This document shows, in pieces, positions 25,546 to 34,120 of a DNA stretch of 64,000 nucleotides (positions within the stretch are counted from its first letter, which is position 1; every line of letters begins with the position of its first letter). The stretch is from Bacteriovoracaceae bacterium (GTDB lineage: Bacteria > Bdellovibrionota > Bacteriovoracia > Bacteriovoracales > Bacteriovoracaceae), in the NCBI GenBank assembly GCA_024711325.1, contig JANJTC010000005.1, positions 620,001 through 684,000 of the forward strand, in the 5' to 3' direction. A model generated the notes under the pieces. It did not search any database and was not told the origin of the DNA. It saw nothing but the letters and a program-made list of their open reading frames with translations. Position numbers and translations under genes: made by a program.

Positions 25546-26337
25546 ATGATCGACGCTCCTAAATGTCCCCCATGTAAACCGGGTGCTCCAGGGTGGCTTG
25601 CGACCTTCTCAGATCTTTGTACCCTGCTTCTGACCTTCTTCATCTTGCTTCTTTCATTTGCAAAAACAGAGACGGCAAAATATGAAGCGGCCATTGGCTC
25701 ACTTAGAAATGCATTTGGAGGGAACGTACTTAAAGCAGGTGAGGTGATGCGTTCAGGAAAATCACCAAGCGATGCTCCTACTATGATTGACTCTGATTCG
25801 CCGGCAAAACCTTTTCCAATTGAGTTTTTAACGGCCGAAGGACTGTTGGATAAGTATGAGGTTAATCGTGAATCAGATACCCAGCTTAATCAATTGAAAA
25901 AAATGCTGGCAGATAATGAATTAATTGATTCTGCCAATGTATACGAGATGCCTGAAACAATTCTGGTCCGGATGAAAGATAAAATCCAATTCCAACGAGG
26001 CTCGGTTGGCATTGATGAAATTAATATTCAGGTTTTTGATCGTTTGGTGAAAATGATCAAAGAAAACAACTGGAATATATTAATTGAAGGTCATGCCGAA
26101 GAAGGCGAAGTTTCAAAATCTGGTGGGGATGCCTATGCCTTGTCTAGTGAACGGGCACTGGCCGTTTCCAAATCACTCATGCAAAGAGGAGTATCTGCTG
26201 ACAGAATCACAACTCTTTTCTATGGTGATTCACGACCGCAGAAGAAAGTGAATAATAAAATCTCCGATCGAAGAGTGGAGTTTGTCTTGAAAAAATCTGA
26301 TCTTAGAACCGAAGGCCGCAAGGTCGAGGCCCAGTAA
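25546..26337 (+). CDS. motB: Flagellar motor stator protein MotB
   Basis: 263 residues. One N-terminal membrane helix contains the essential proton/ion-carrying Asp23 (ATFSDLCTLLLTFFILLLSF region). The C-terminal OmpA-like peptidoglycan-binding domain is visible at about 140-255, with ILIEGHAEEGE, ALSSERALAVSKSL and ISDRRVEFVL. It anchors the stator to the wall. AAGGAG lies just before the ATG. Its last base is the first base of the pseudouridine synthase gene. Confidence 0.93.
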   Translation: MIDAPKCPPCKPGAPGWLATFSDLCTLLLTFFILLLSFAKTETAKYEAAIGSLRNAFGGNVLKAGEVMRSGKSPSDAPTMIDSDSPAKPFPIEFLTAEGLLDKYEVNRESDTQLNQLKKMLADNELIDSANVYEMPETILVRMKDKIQFQRGSVGIDEINIQVFDRLVKMIKENNWNILIEGHAEEGEVSKSGGDAYALSSERALAVSKSLMQRGVSADRITTLFYGDSRPQKKVNNKISDRRVEFVLKKSDLRTEGRKVEAQ

Positions 26338-27230
26338 TGGAGTTTGTTGAATTCTCATGGCTTCAGGATGAGGCTTCTTTGAAAGAAGCCTTGAAAAAAA
26401 CTCTGGGAAGTTCGGGGCAGCTCATTAAGCGGCATTTTTCATCTAAAGAACAAAATCGTCCTATTCAAGGTAAACTGTCATACAGACTTCCGATCAACTA
26501 TGTGAACCACATGAAAATCAATCCTCAATATTTGGGGCCTAAAGTGGATATCATATCGGAAGATGATTCTTTTATCGTCCTTCATAAGCCTCCGGGCGTT
26601 CACTGCCACCCTTTAAGTTATGATGACAAAGATACGATGCTGAACTTTTTAGTATCAGTAGGTAAGTGGGAATCGCTACTTATCAATCAGGATAATTACG
26701 ACCGGGGCCTATTATACCGTTTGGATTTTGAAACTTCCGGAGTATTGGTATTGGCCAAAACTGAGAAGGCCCTCAGATTTGTCAGAGACAATTTCAATAC
26801 CACCATGAAGAGAAAGTTTTATTGGGCAATTGTAGAAGGTGAGTTTGATCAGGATGGTCTTTGGACACATCATTTTAAGTCCACAGGCCTTAAAGGGGTC
26901 AAGCAAAAGGTCTTAGAGTGGCCGGGTGAAGACACTCAGGAGGCAAGTCTTGCTGTGATGAAAATCAGTTCAAACGAGGGAAAGTCCCTGGTTCTTGTTA
27001 ACTTAAAAACAGGAATACGACATCAGATCCGTGCGCAACTTTCTTATCTGGGATTTCCTATACTAGGAGATGAGTTATACGGAGGAAGAAAAGCGGAAAG
27101 ACTTTTTCTTCATGCTTTAAGATATGAGTTTTTTGAAACTGTCGAGGACCCGAATGCTGAATTATTCAACATCTTCTTTGACCTGAACGGTGCTCTGCAA
27201 ATGAGCCATGATGTGCTCGGGCGTTTCTAA
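26337..27230 (+). CDS. RluA-family pseudouridine synthase
   Basis: 297 residues. The catalytic domain begins near 70: FIVLHKPPGVHCHP, then the motif RLDFETSGVLVLAKT with the catalytic aspartate, then the basic LKTGIRHQIRAQLSYLGFPILGDELYGG block typical of RluA/RluC/RluD enzymes. The N-terminal 65 residues are an S4-like or divergent segment (GSSGQLIKRHFSSKE). It isomerises uridine in rRNA or tRNA; the target site cannot be told. It is coupled to motB by a one-base overlap and its 3' end overlaps the convergent gene by 69 bp. Confidence 0.88.
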   Translation: MEFVEFSWLQDEASLKEALKKTLGSSGQLIKRHFSSKEQNRPIQGKLSYRLPINYVNHMKINPQYLGPKVDIISEDDSFIVLHKPPGVHCHPLSYDDKDTMLNFLVSVGKWESLLINQDNYDRGLLYRLDFETSGVLVLAKTEKALRFVRDNFNTTMKRKFYWAIVEGEFDQDGLWTHHFKSTGLKGVKQKVLEWPGEDTQEASLAVMKISSNEGKSLVLVNLKTGIRHQIRAQLSYLGFPILGDELYGGRKAERLFLHALRYEFFETVEDPNAELFNIFFDLNGALQMSHDVLGRF

Positions 27231-27644
27231 GGTTGAAAGCTTCACGATAAATTTCCCTTCCGTTACTGCATTTATTTTCATTTTAGGATGGGTTAATTTA
27301 AAGCGTACAAAGAATACTTTTTCCAGGATATCGGGATGAGTATTTCTGGCAACAAAACTCATGTGATTGGCAAGTTGTCGGTACATTAAGCTTTTTAAAT
27401 TGGCAGCTTCAGGAGGAATCGCAACTTCTTTAACCTCAACGGCCAGGTTATTACCCTCACAAAAAACTTTCCAATTTTCTGGAGTTTTCTTTTCCAGCTT
27501 GATTAAAACTCCACCGCAAGAAGTGGCCATCAGCTTGTTATTATGAAAGATCCCCCATTTTTTATCTCTGGCCACTTGATAGATAAAGAGACCGAACATG
27601 ATGAGTCCGATGGCAAGTATTGGTTTTTGCATGAGATATTTCAT
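27162..27644 (-). CDS. Single-pass membrane-anchored hypothetical protein
   Basis: 160 residues: an N-terminal uncleaved-looking helix (LAIGLIMFGLFIYQVA) followed by an extracytoplasmic or cytoplasmic beta-rich domain with two cysteines (ATSCGG and VFCEGN) that could form a disulfide. No known family. A second ATG four residues in is an equally good start. The last 69 bp overlap the end of the pseudouridine synthase gene on the other strand, an unusually long tail-to-tail overlap, so either C-terminus could be under dual constraint. Confidence 0.6.
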   Translation of the reverse strand: MKYLMQKPILAIGLIMFGLFIYQVARDKKWGIFHNNKLMATSCGGVLIKLEKKTPENWKVFCEGNNLAVEVKEVAIPPEAANLKSLMYRQLANHMSFVARNTHPDILEKVFFVRFKLTHPKMKINAVTEGKFIVKLSTLETPEHIMAHLQSTVQVKEDVE

Positions 27645-27730
27645 TTAAGTATTATCTCCGTTCTCACCTTTTTTTGCACTAAAGACTTCGGATAAAATAC
27701 CCGATAAGCAGAGTCAGGAAAGGGGTATTA

Positions 27731-28663
27731 ATGAAGAAAGATACGGCTCCAGATATCTGGAAGAAACTGATGGTCCTTGGTGAGAAACAGGGGGCAATTA
27801 AGCTTAACGACCTGGCCCAGGAAATGGGTTTGGGAGCTGATGAGACATTAGGCTTTTTAAGACAGATTTTTCCGGTTGGGATAGGAATTGAAGTTTATCA
27901 GAAGGACAACGAATGTTGGGTAGATATAAAAGGTGAATCCATTCAATACATGTTGCCCTTGTCGCCTGCCGAATGGATCCAGCTCAATCATATCCTTACC
28001 AATCATAAATCAATTGAAACACCCGTGACATATTCCCTTAAGAAGAAAGTAACTGAAAATGGGCCAATAAAGGTGGTTATGGAATTACTGAATCAACTGG
28101 AACTCTGGGACCAGGAATTAAGTGAACAGCAACAAAAGATGGTCAATAAATTGGATGAGGCGATTCATGCCAAGCATTTGATTCAACTTCTAACAACTGA
28201 AGATAAAAATTATACTCTGTACCCATGCAAAGTCCTTCATATGGAAGGGCAATTAACTTTGATAGCCGAGGATTCGGTCGACCACTGTCTTCTGATTGTT
28301 CCCCTAAGAGAGGTGAAGTCATTTACCGCTCTGGAGACTTATAAAGAACCTAAGGTCACGCCTTTTGAAATTGAAGAATTCATCACAGCAGTCAGGGCAA
28401 TGAATGAAAAAGAGACTAGACTGATTTTGAAGATTCATGAGCCTCATTCAACGAACCTTTTTCCTGATCATCATTTCCTCGGTAAGCCCTGCATGATTAC
28501 CAATCCAAATGGGGATTTAATCTGGGCCGCTTATGTTGAACCTTGTGAAGCCCTGTATGAATGGTTAATGACACTGGGTCAAAAAGTGGAAATTCTTGAT
28601 CCCATAAACTTCAAAGAAGAATACCTGATCTATTGTGAAGAAAAGTTGAGAAAAATAGCTTAA
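27731..28663 (+). CDS. WYL-domain-like transcriptional regulator candidate
   Basis: 310 residues. The N-terminus (about 8-45: KLMVLGEKQGAIKLNDLAQEMGLGADETLGFL) fits a winged-helix DNA-binding region. Residues about 150-205 (KHLIQLLTTEDKNYTLYPCKVLHMEGQLTLIAED) and the C-terminal part (LYEWLMTLGQKVEILDPINFKEEY) follow the WYL and WCX layout of PafB/YafY-type regulators, which bind ligands or single-stranded nucleic acid. The exact W-Y-L residues are not preserved. AAAGGGG precedes the ATG. First gene of a rightward run with yciB-like, LOG and others. Confidence 0.55.
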   Translation: MKKDTAPDIWKKLMVLGEKQGAIKLNDLAQEMGLGADETLGFLRQIFPVGIGIEVYQKDNECWVDIKGESIQYMLPLSPAEWIQLNHILTNHKSIETPVTYSLKKKVTENGPIKVVMELLNQLELWDQELSEQQQKMVNKLDEAIHAKHLIQLLTTEDKNYTLYPCKVLHMEGQLTLIAEDSVDHCLLIVPLREVKSFTALETYKEPKVTPFEIEEFITAVRAMNEKETRLILKIHEPHSTNLFPDHHFLGKPCMITNPNGDLIWAAYVEPCEALYEWLMTLGQKVEILDPINFKEEYLIYCEEKLRKIA

Positions 28664-28673
28664 AATTAAGGGC

Positions 28674-29234
28674 ATGAATCAAGATTCTCGCCCTTATTTT
28701 CTTCTCTCATTTTTGCCGGCCATCGCTTATTGGCTACTTGAAACGTATTCCACCCTTGAAATCGCCTTAGTGGGAGGAATCATTCTGGGCCTGATTGAAA
28801 TGGGCCTGGAAAAAAAATTCACTGGCCATGTTCATACTATTTCCAAATTGAATGTGGCACTGATCGTGGTGTTAGGTGGAGTATCACTGATCGCTAAAGA
28901 GGGAATCTTTTTCAAACTACAACCAACTTTTACTGGTCTTGCTCTGGCCTCGTTTCTGATTTTTAAGAAGTTTAAAAATCAATCACTCATGGTGGAAATG
29001 TTGACTGATATGAAGCAGAAATTACCTATGCCGGCAGAACTCTATAAGATAATGGAATGGCATTTATGTCTTTTTCTTATCGGATTTGCTCTCTTCATGG
29101 GATATACCGCCATTCTTCAAACGACTGCGGTATGGTTATTCTGGAAAACCGCTGGGTTCTACATTGCCTTCGGAGGCTTTATGCTTGTGGAGATTCTTTA
29201 CATCCGATGGTTTGCAAGGAGATTTAAAAAATGA
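28674..29234 (+). CDS. yciB: YciB/IspZ-like inner-membrane septation protein
   Basis: 186 residues with five or six membrane segments. The layout resembles YciB: FLPAIAYWLLETYSTLEIALVGG at the start, LNVALIVVLGGVSLIAKEG and FFKLQPTFTGLALASFLI centrally, a short polar stretch with LMVEML, then two C-terminal helices. YciB is linked to cell-envelope synthesis and intracellular septation. The ATG is preceded by TAAAAT 7 nt away, and the SD-like AAGGG is almost adjacent to it. It overlaps the LOG gene by 4 bp (ATGA). Confidence 0.65.
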   Translation: MNQDSRPYFLLSFLPAIAYWLLETYSTLEIALVGGIILGLIEMGLEKKFTGHVHTISKLNVALIVVLGGVSLIAKEGIFFKLQPTFTGLALASFLIFKKFKNQSLMVEMLTDMKQKLPMPAELYKIMEWHLCLFLIGFALFMGYTAILQTTAVWLFWKTAGFYIAFGGFMLVEILYIRWFARRFKK

Positions 29235-29782
29235 AGATTTGTATTTTTTGCGGAGCTAATGCCAGTACGGATCCTGAAGTTAACCGTCAGGTTAAAATTA
29301 TTACCGAACAGTTTTATCAGAATAACGTAGAAATGATTTATGGCGGAGCAGGTATTGGTATCATGGGGGCCCTGGCCACTGAGCTGGTGGTTAAGGGGGG
29401 AACCGTCACCGGAGTTATCCCTCAGCAATTAATGAAAAAAGAAATTGCTCATGGTGGGTTGTCTGAACTGCATGTTGTAAAGGATATGCATGAAAGAAAA
29501 AAAATGATGTACGACCTTTCGGATGCATTTCTCATCTTCCCTGGTGGAATGGGTACTATGGATGAATTGTTTGAAATTCTTACCTGGAAGCAGTTAGGCC
29601 TTCATTCTAAACCGATTGCATTGTTTAATATTAATAACTACTACGACCATCTTTTGAATTTTCTCAACATAGCAACTGATAAAGGCCTAATCAAACCTGT
29701 AGATCGTGAGCTTCTTTTTGATTCTGATTCATGGATTGAAATCTGGGATTACTTTCAAAAGAGCATAAGGCCAGCACCATGA
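29231..29782 (+). CDS. LOG family protein (nucleoside-5'-monophosphate phosphoribohydrolase)
   Basis: 183 residues, a full-length LOG protein. Seen: CIFCGANASTDPE at the N-terminus, GGAGIGIMGALA, the M(H)ERKKMM helix and the diagnostic PGGMGTMDELFE motif. LOG enzymes release adenine-type bases from nucleoside monophosphates, including cytokinin precursors in plants; in bacteria the physiological substrate is often unknown. It overlaps both neighbours by 4 bp and is cotranscribed. Confidence 0.9.
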   Translation: MKICIFCGANASTDPEVNRQVKIITEQFYQNNVEMIYGGAGIGIMGALATELVVKGGTVTGVIPQQLMKKEIAHGGLSELHVVKDMHERKKMMYDLSDAFLIFPGGMGTMDELFEILTWKQLGLHSKPIALFNINNYYDHLLNFLNIATDKGLIKPVDRELLFDSDSWIEIWDYFQKSIRPAP

Positions 29783-30492
29783 ATTTATGGGGACTCTTTG
29801 GTAAAGATCCAAAAGAACTTTTTTTAAACTTTGACCCTAAAGGAAGTTATTGGAGAGTAGTCACTTGGAACTTTGACTTGAGTAATCCCACTGCCCGGCG
29901 ATGGACGGTAGAAGTGCATGGGAAAAAAGTTAAGGTCATTCATTGGAATAAGAAAAAGGGCGATGAACTAGTCTTCTATGAAAATGATCGACAAGTTTTA
30001 AAAAAGAAGATGTCATCGAAGAATGAAGAGCTGATGGACTTGATGAACATTGTACTTCATTCGACACTAAAATATAGCTTGGACATTAATCACGAGTTTA
30101 TGCTGACGCCCGTTGTAGGTGCCACTTCGCTGGATATCCAGAATGAAACACGGGCCTTGCAATGGGTTCAGGCGACCTTTGGTACTTTGGTCCGGGCACT
30201 GGACAGCATGAAGGATAAGCAGGAACTGATCTTAACCGCTGCTTGCTTTTCAGGGAAAATTCCGGAGAGTGGAGAGGAGGTTTTAAGGGTCCTGATCTTT
30301 AATCTCGACATCTTCTATTATCTCCGTGAAGACTCATCTCTTCAGATCGTCATCTTCAATGACAAAGACTTGGGACATGGGGAATCTAAAGCTCCGACCT
30401 TTCAGCAAATTATCAAAGTTACAAAACCGCAATTCTATGATGAAATAACTAAGTTGCTGCATCGTCTCGGGAAAGAGGGAGAAGTTCGTTGA
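29779..30492 (+). CDS. Conserved-looking hypothetical protein (237 aa)
   Basis: A soluble protein with alternating beta strands and helices; the N-terminus is rich in aromatic residues (FDPKGSYWRVVTWNFDLSNP). No signal peptide, membrane helix or catalytic motif stands out, and I do not recognise the family. It starts inside the LOG stop (4-bp overlap) and its own stop overlaps the TTG start of the CPBP gene, so it belongs to the same operon. Confidence 0.65.
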   Translation: MNLWGLFGKDPKELFLNFDPKGSYWRVVTWNFDLSNPTARRWTVEVHGKKVKVIHWNKKKGDELVFYENDRQVLKKKMSSKNEELMDLMNIVLHSTLKYSLDINHEFMLTPVVGATSLDIQNETRALQWVQATFGTLVRALDSMKDKQELILTAACFSGKIPESGEEVLRVLIFNLDIFYYLREDSSLQIVIFNDKDLGHGESKAPTFQQIIKVTKPQFYDEITKLLHRLGKEGEVR

Positions 30493-31091
30493 TTGGTTTC
30501 TTTGTTCTGGTCTTTATTTATTTTGGATTTTCCTGGGGACTTCCTTGGCACAAGTTGCCTTCCACTATTTCCTTTTCCTATATATTTGATTTGTTATTTG
30601 CTTTAGGAGTTTCATTCTTTTTTCGTCTTCCCTGGAAGTTTCGTTGGAAAATTAATAAACAGTCTTTGAAAGCAGCTGTTGAGATTCTGGCCTTAGCAAC
30701 TGCTGCTATTGCTGCTATATGGTACATGGATATTGAAACCCCTTTTCGTTTGGTTAGTGGTCTGGAGTGGCATCTGCTCTTCTTTGCTCCTATATTAGAA
30801 GAGCTCGTTTTTAGACAAACATTTCAGCGGGTATTAATTGCTCAAGTCGGCGGGAAGTACGTCACTTCAATGCTGGTGGCCCTTATTTTTGCTTTCTCCC
30901 ATTTAGTAGGATTGACAGTGTTGCCGGTAGAGTATGTGCCATTTATTGGTTTTCAGGTCTTCTATACTTTTGCATTGGGGTTGATTTGTGGCCAGGCCTT
31001 GTTGCGATTCCATTCGGTATTTGCTCCCATCTTTTTGCACTTCCTTTTTAATTTGACCTTCTATTCAGCGCTGCAACTAGAGATCATTTAA
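30489..31091 (+). CDS. CPBP-family intramembrane metalloprotease
   Basis: 200 residues, start TTG at 30489 with GGGAGAAG upstream and a 4-bp overlap with the previous stop; no other in-frame ATG precedes the conserved region. Five or six membrane helices. The Abi/CPBP motifs are present: EELVFRQ (the EExxxR motif) around 99-105, FSHLVG with the second histidine, and HFLFN near the C-terminus. Bacterial members process membrane or exported proteins or peptides; the substrate here is unknown. Confidence 0.82.
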   Translation: MIGFFVLVFIYFGFSWGLPWHKLPSTISFSYIFDLLFALGVSFFFRLPWKFRWKINKQSLKAAVEILALATAAIAAIWYMDIETPFRLVSGLEWHLLFFAPILEELVFRQTFQRVLIAQVGGKYVTSMLVALIFAFSHLVGLTVLPVEYVPFIGFQVFYTFALGLICGQALLRFHSVFAPIFLHFLFNLTFYSALQLEII

Positions 31092-31107
31092 TTCAATGAG
31101 TTAGTCT

Positions 31108-31148
31108 ACTTTCACCGGTGAAAGTGAAAATCGTTCCCTTTACTTTCA
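31108..31148. promoter_or_regulatory. Palindromic operator candidate upstream of miaB
   Basis: A perfect 18-bp palindrome ACTTTCACCGGTGAAAGT (31108-31125), with a third half-site ACTTTCA at 31142-31148 that overlaps the -35 box of the promoter. No T tract follows, so it is not a terminator. Confidence 0.5.
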
Positions 31149-31167
31149 TTAGGGGCATTGCTATATT
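31139..31167 (+). promoter_or_regulatory. Promoter of miaB
   Basis: -35 TTTACT (31139-31144), 17-bp spacer, -10 TATATT (31162-31167), predicted start near 31174, 56 nt before the ATG. Confidence 0.55.
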
Positions 31168-31229
31168 GCGCCATAATTTTATTCACCCTTAGTCTTAGAC
31201 TTAATAACTAAATTTTTAAGGGACACCTC

Positions 31230-32648
31230 ATGGACACACCTAAAACTGACTCATTAAAAGTCGGAGAACTTGAATTTCCTCCTCGTAAAGTTTGGATGAA
31301 AACTTACGGCTGTCAGATGAACTATCATGACAGTGAGAGAATCATGTCTCATCTATCAAATTTGAATTTTACAAAAACTGAAGAACAATCCGACGCTGAT
31401 CTGGTTATCTTTAATACTTGCGCCGTTCGGGATCTAGCCAATCAGAAGTTTTATTCTCACTTGGGTGAAACCAAGAAGCTTAAAACCCACCCGGATATTG
31501 ATCCTGAAACCGGATTAAAGAAAAACGTGATTGTGGCTGCCGGGGGTTGTATTGCTCAAACAGAGGGTAAGGATCTAGTTCAAAAGTATAAGCAACTTGA
31601 TTTCGCTTTTGGAACGGATGTGATCGATAATATCGGAGAGATGGTTTACCGGGCCTATGCCGGTGAGAAAAAATTCACTGTAACGGCATGGGACAGATCA
31701 GATAATTACTCAATTGAAACCAAGTTAACTCAAGGCACGCCTCAGGCCTTTGTGAACATTATTAAGGGCTGCGATAAATTCTGTTCTTACTGTATTGTTC
31801 CTTTTACCCGTGGCCGCGAGAAATCCCGTCGATTGGCCGAAGTGGTGACTGATGTAAAGCGTCTGGTGGAGTATTCTGGCATTCAGGAAGTGATGCTTTT
31901 AGGTCAGAATGTAAATTCATACGGAAAAGACAACGGTGAATCCTTAGGGCAGCTTATTATGGAGCTCGAACAAGTAAATGGACTTCATCTGTTAAGATAC
32001 ACCACTTCTCATCCATATGATGTGACAGATGATTTAGTGGAAGCGCATGCGACTTCTAAGAAGCTTGCTAACCATCTTCACTTACCTGTGCAGTCAGGCT
32101 CAAACTCCGTGCTTCAGCGAATGCTACGTGAATACACCGTAGAGCATTACCTCACTTTGCTGGCGAAAATGCGTAAAGCTAATCCAGAAATGGTGATCAC
32201 CAGCGACATCATTGCAGGGTTTCCAAATGAGACAGAAGAAGAACATCAGGCTACACTCCAGCTTTTAAAAGACGCTCAGTTTGATAATATTTTTGCCTAT
32301 GCCTATTCTTCACGAAAAGGAACGAAGGCCGCCAGAATGAATGATGTGCTGACGGATGATATTCGGGGACGACGATTGAGGGAGGTTATGGATCTTCAGC
32401 TCTCAATTCAGGCCGCTATTCGCTCGCAAATGGCAGGTAAGACCTACCGTGTTCTGGTCGATGGGAAAAACGTTAATAAAGGTATTTTAAAATGGCAGGG
32501 AAGATCTTCTTGTAATCGAATCGTTCATTTTGAGCCTGAAACACCCGAGAAGGATTATCAATGGCATTGGGCCGATGTTGAGATTACTTCGGCCACAGCG
32601 TTATCGACTCAAGGAAAGCTTATTAAGGATCACGGGAAAACTCTGTGA
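31230..32648 (+). CDS. miaB: tRNA-2-methylthio-N6-dimethylallyladenosine synthase MiaB
   Basis: 472 residues. Three N-terminal cysteines for the auxiliary cluster are visible (TYGCQMN, NTCAVRD, AGGCIAQ), then the radical-SAM CxxxCxxC (KGCDKFCSYCIVPFTRG), and a C-terminal TRAM domain (about 400-465). It adds a methylthio group to i6A37 of tRNAs. miaA is not in the window. AAGGGA precedes the ATG, and the stop overlaps the GTG of the DUF454 gene. Confidence 0.95.
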   Translation: MDTPKTDSLKVGELEFPPRKVWMKTYGCQMNYHDSERIMSHLSNLNFTKTEEQSDADLVIFNTCAVRDLANQKFYSHLGETKKLKTHPDIDPETGLKKNVIVAAGGCIAQTEGKDLVQKYKQLDFAFGTDVIDNIGEMVYRAYAGEKKFTVTAWDRSDNYSIETKLTQGTPQAFVNIIKGCDKFCSYCIVPFTRGREKSRRLAEVVTDVKRLVEYSGIQEVMLLGQNVNSYGKDNGESLGQLIMELEQVNGLHLLRYTTSHPYDVTDDLVEAHATSKKLANHLHLPVQSGSNSVLQRMLREYTVEHYLTLLAKMRKANPEMVITSDIIAGFPNETEEEHQATLQLLKDAQFDNIFAYAYSSRKGTKAARMNDVLTDDIRGRRLREVMDLQLSIQAAIRSQMAGKTYRVLVDGKNVNKGILKWQGRSSCNRIVHFEPETPEKDYQWHWADVEITSATALSTQGKLIKDHGKTL

Positions 32649-33004
32649 AGCTAGTCTGGTTCATATTTGCATGGATCTCCTTTTCTCTGGGGATTATCGG
32701 CGCTTTCCTTCCGATTCTCCCCACAACACCATTTCTTATCTTGTCGGCCTTCTTATTTTCTAAATCATCGCCACGTTTTCATCAGTGGCTTTTAAATCTT
32801 CCACTTGCCGGAGAAGGCATTAAAGATTGGGATGAAAACAGGGTCATTCGTCCTCGGGCAAAGATCTTATGCTCACTCATGATTTTTCTCTCTGTGGGTT
32901 TCATCTTTTATAATCAGGCCATTCTTCTTCCGATCAAAATAGTCGTGGGGATCGTTCTACTTTCAGTCTGGGCATTCGTTGTCACCAGAAATAGTCACTT
33001 ATAA
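32645..33004 (+). CDS. DUF454 (YbaN-like) small membrane protein
   Basis: 119 residues, GTG start overlapping the miaB stop. The family signature is strong: FAWISFSLGIIGAFLPILPTTPF followed by SKSSPRFHQWLLN, as in E. coli YbaN. Three or four membrane helices. Function of the family is unknown. Translational coupling to miaB is likely. Confidence 0.85.
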   Translation: MKLVWFIFAWISFSLGIIGAFLPILPTTPFLILSAFLFSKSSPRFHQWLLNLPLAGEGIKDWDENRVIRPRAKILCSLMIFLSVGFIFYNQAILLPIKIVVGIVLLSVWAFVVTRNSHL

Positions 33005-33009
33005 ATAGA

Positions 33010-33037
33010 TTGAAGGAACTGCTGATTTAGTTAAAAT
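33010..33037 (+). promoter_or_regulatory. Promoter of the aminopeptidase gene, apparently leaderless
   Basis: -35 TTGAAG (33010-33015), 16-bp spacer, -10 TAAAAT (33032-33037), only 6 nt before the ATG at 33044. Confidence 0.5.
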
Positions 33038-33043
33038 TAGGGG

Positions 33044-34120
33044 ATGCTAATTAAAATCCTACTAATTCTCTTCTTATCCAGTGGTTGCACCATGCTCGGT
33101 TATTTATCTGAGCAGGGAATGGAGCAGGCCAAACTCCAGTGGAGTGGCAGAGACAATCACGAATTCCTGAATGACCCTAAAATTTCCGATGAGATGAAAC
33201 GAAAAGTCATGCTGGTAGGTGAGTATAAGAAATTTTTCTATCACTATTTTGGAGCAAAGAAGACCAGCATCTACTCCAAAACCACTATGCTTCCCAATAA
33301 GGCCGTCACCTATCTGGTGATTGCCAGTCAGCGCACAAAGATTGAACCCCGTGAATTTGAATTTCCTATCATGGGAAGTTTTCCTTATCTTGGTTTCTTT
33401 AAAAAAGATTCCGCTGAAGCCTTTGCAGCGAAACTTAATCGTGAAGAAAATCTGGCGACCTATATTCGACCGGTTTATGCTTATTCAACATTAGGTTACT
33501 TTGAAGACCGTATTTTATCTTCTTTTTTCCATTATGATGATGTCGAGCTGGCCGAACTTGTTTTTCATGAACTTTTTCACACTGTCTTCTTCATAAAAGA
33601 CGAAGTTGATTTAAATGAGAACCTCGCCAACCTTTATGGCAAAGAACTGTTACAGGCATATTTCAAAGGTCGTCCTGAGCTTGGGCGTTATCTGGAAATT
33701 GAAGAAAAAAAATCTCTCTTAAGTAAACGGGTAGTTGAACTTATTGGCATCCTGCAGACCGAGTTTGCCAAACTTGGAGGTTTTATCACCGACGAGAAGG
33801 CCGATATCCTCACGCAGCGCTTTGTTACAGAGGTTTTCCGACCTGATTTGAAGGCATACTGCTTGAAGATTCAACTGGAAGAATCAGAGTGTGAAATCAA
33901 GGAAGAGTGGAATCAGGCGAGTTTTGCTGCGTTCCTCACTTATGAGGAAGACCAGGATTTCTTGCAAAAACTAAGATCTCAGAACAATTTTGATTTAAAA
34001 CAATACTTAAGCTGGCTTAGAATAGAGTACAAGAAATATGATGATCAGAGCGAAATTGAAAGCTTCACGGATTATCTGAAAATAAAGGTACCTGCTCATG
34101 CGCCAATTGCTGCTGATTGA
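33044..34120 (+). CDS. Lipoprotein zinc aminopeptidase (COG4324 type)
   Basis: 358 residues. Lipoprotein signal with lipobox LSSGC at the N-terminus. The zinc motif HELFH (in ELVFHELFHTVFFIKDEVDLNENLANLYG) plus the downstream Glu in LNENLA matches the predicted aminopeptidase family COG4324/PF10023. It should act from an envelope membrane, substrates unknown. An AGGGG stretch sits immediately against the ATG with no spacing, so leaderless translation is likely. The 3' end overlaps gshB by 23 bp. Confidence 0.8.
   Translation: MLIKILLILFLSSGCTMLGYLSEQGMEQAKLQWSGRDNHEFLNDPKISDEMKRKVMLVGEYKKFFYHYFGAKKTSIYSKTTMLPNKAVTYLVIASQRTKIEPREFEFPIMGSFPYLGFFKKDSAEAFAAKLNREENLATYIRPVYAYSTLGYFEDRILSSFFHYDDVELAELVFHELFHTVFFIKDEVDLNENLANLYGKELLQAYFKGRPELGRYLEIEEKKSLLSKRVVELIGILQTEFAKLGGFITDEKADILTQRFVTEVFRPDLKAYCLKIQLEESECEIKEEWNQASFAAFLTYEEDQDFLQKLRSQNNFDLKQYLSWLRIEYKKYDDQSEIESFTDYLKIKVPAHAPIAAD

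Noticed and set aside
30489..30491. TTG start of the CPBP gene as a possible mis-start
   Set aside because: No other in-frame start precedes the conserved membrane region, and a good ribosome-binding site and 4-bp overlap support TTG.
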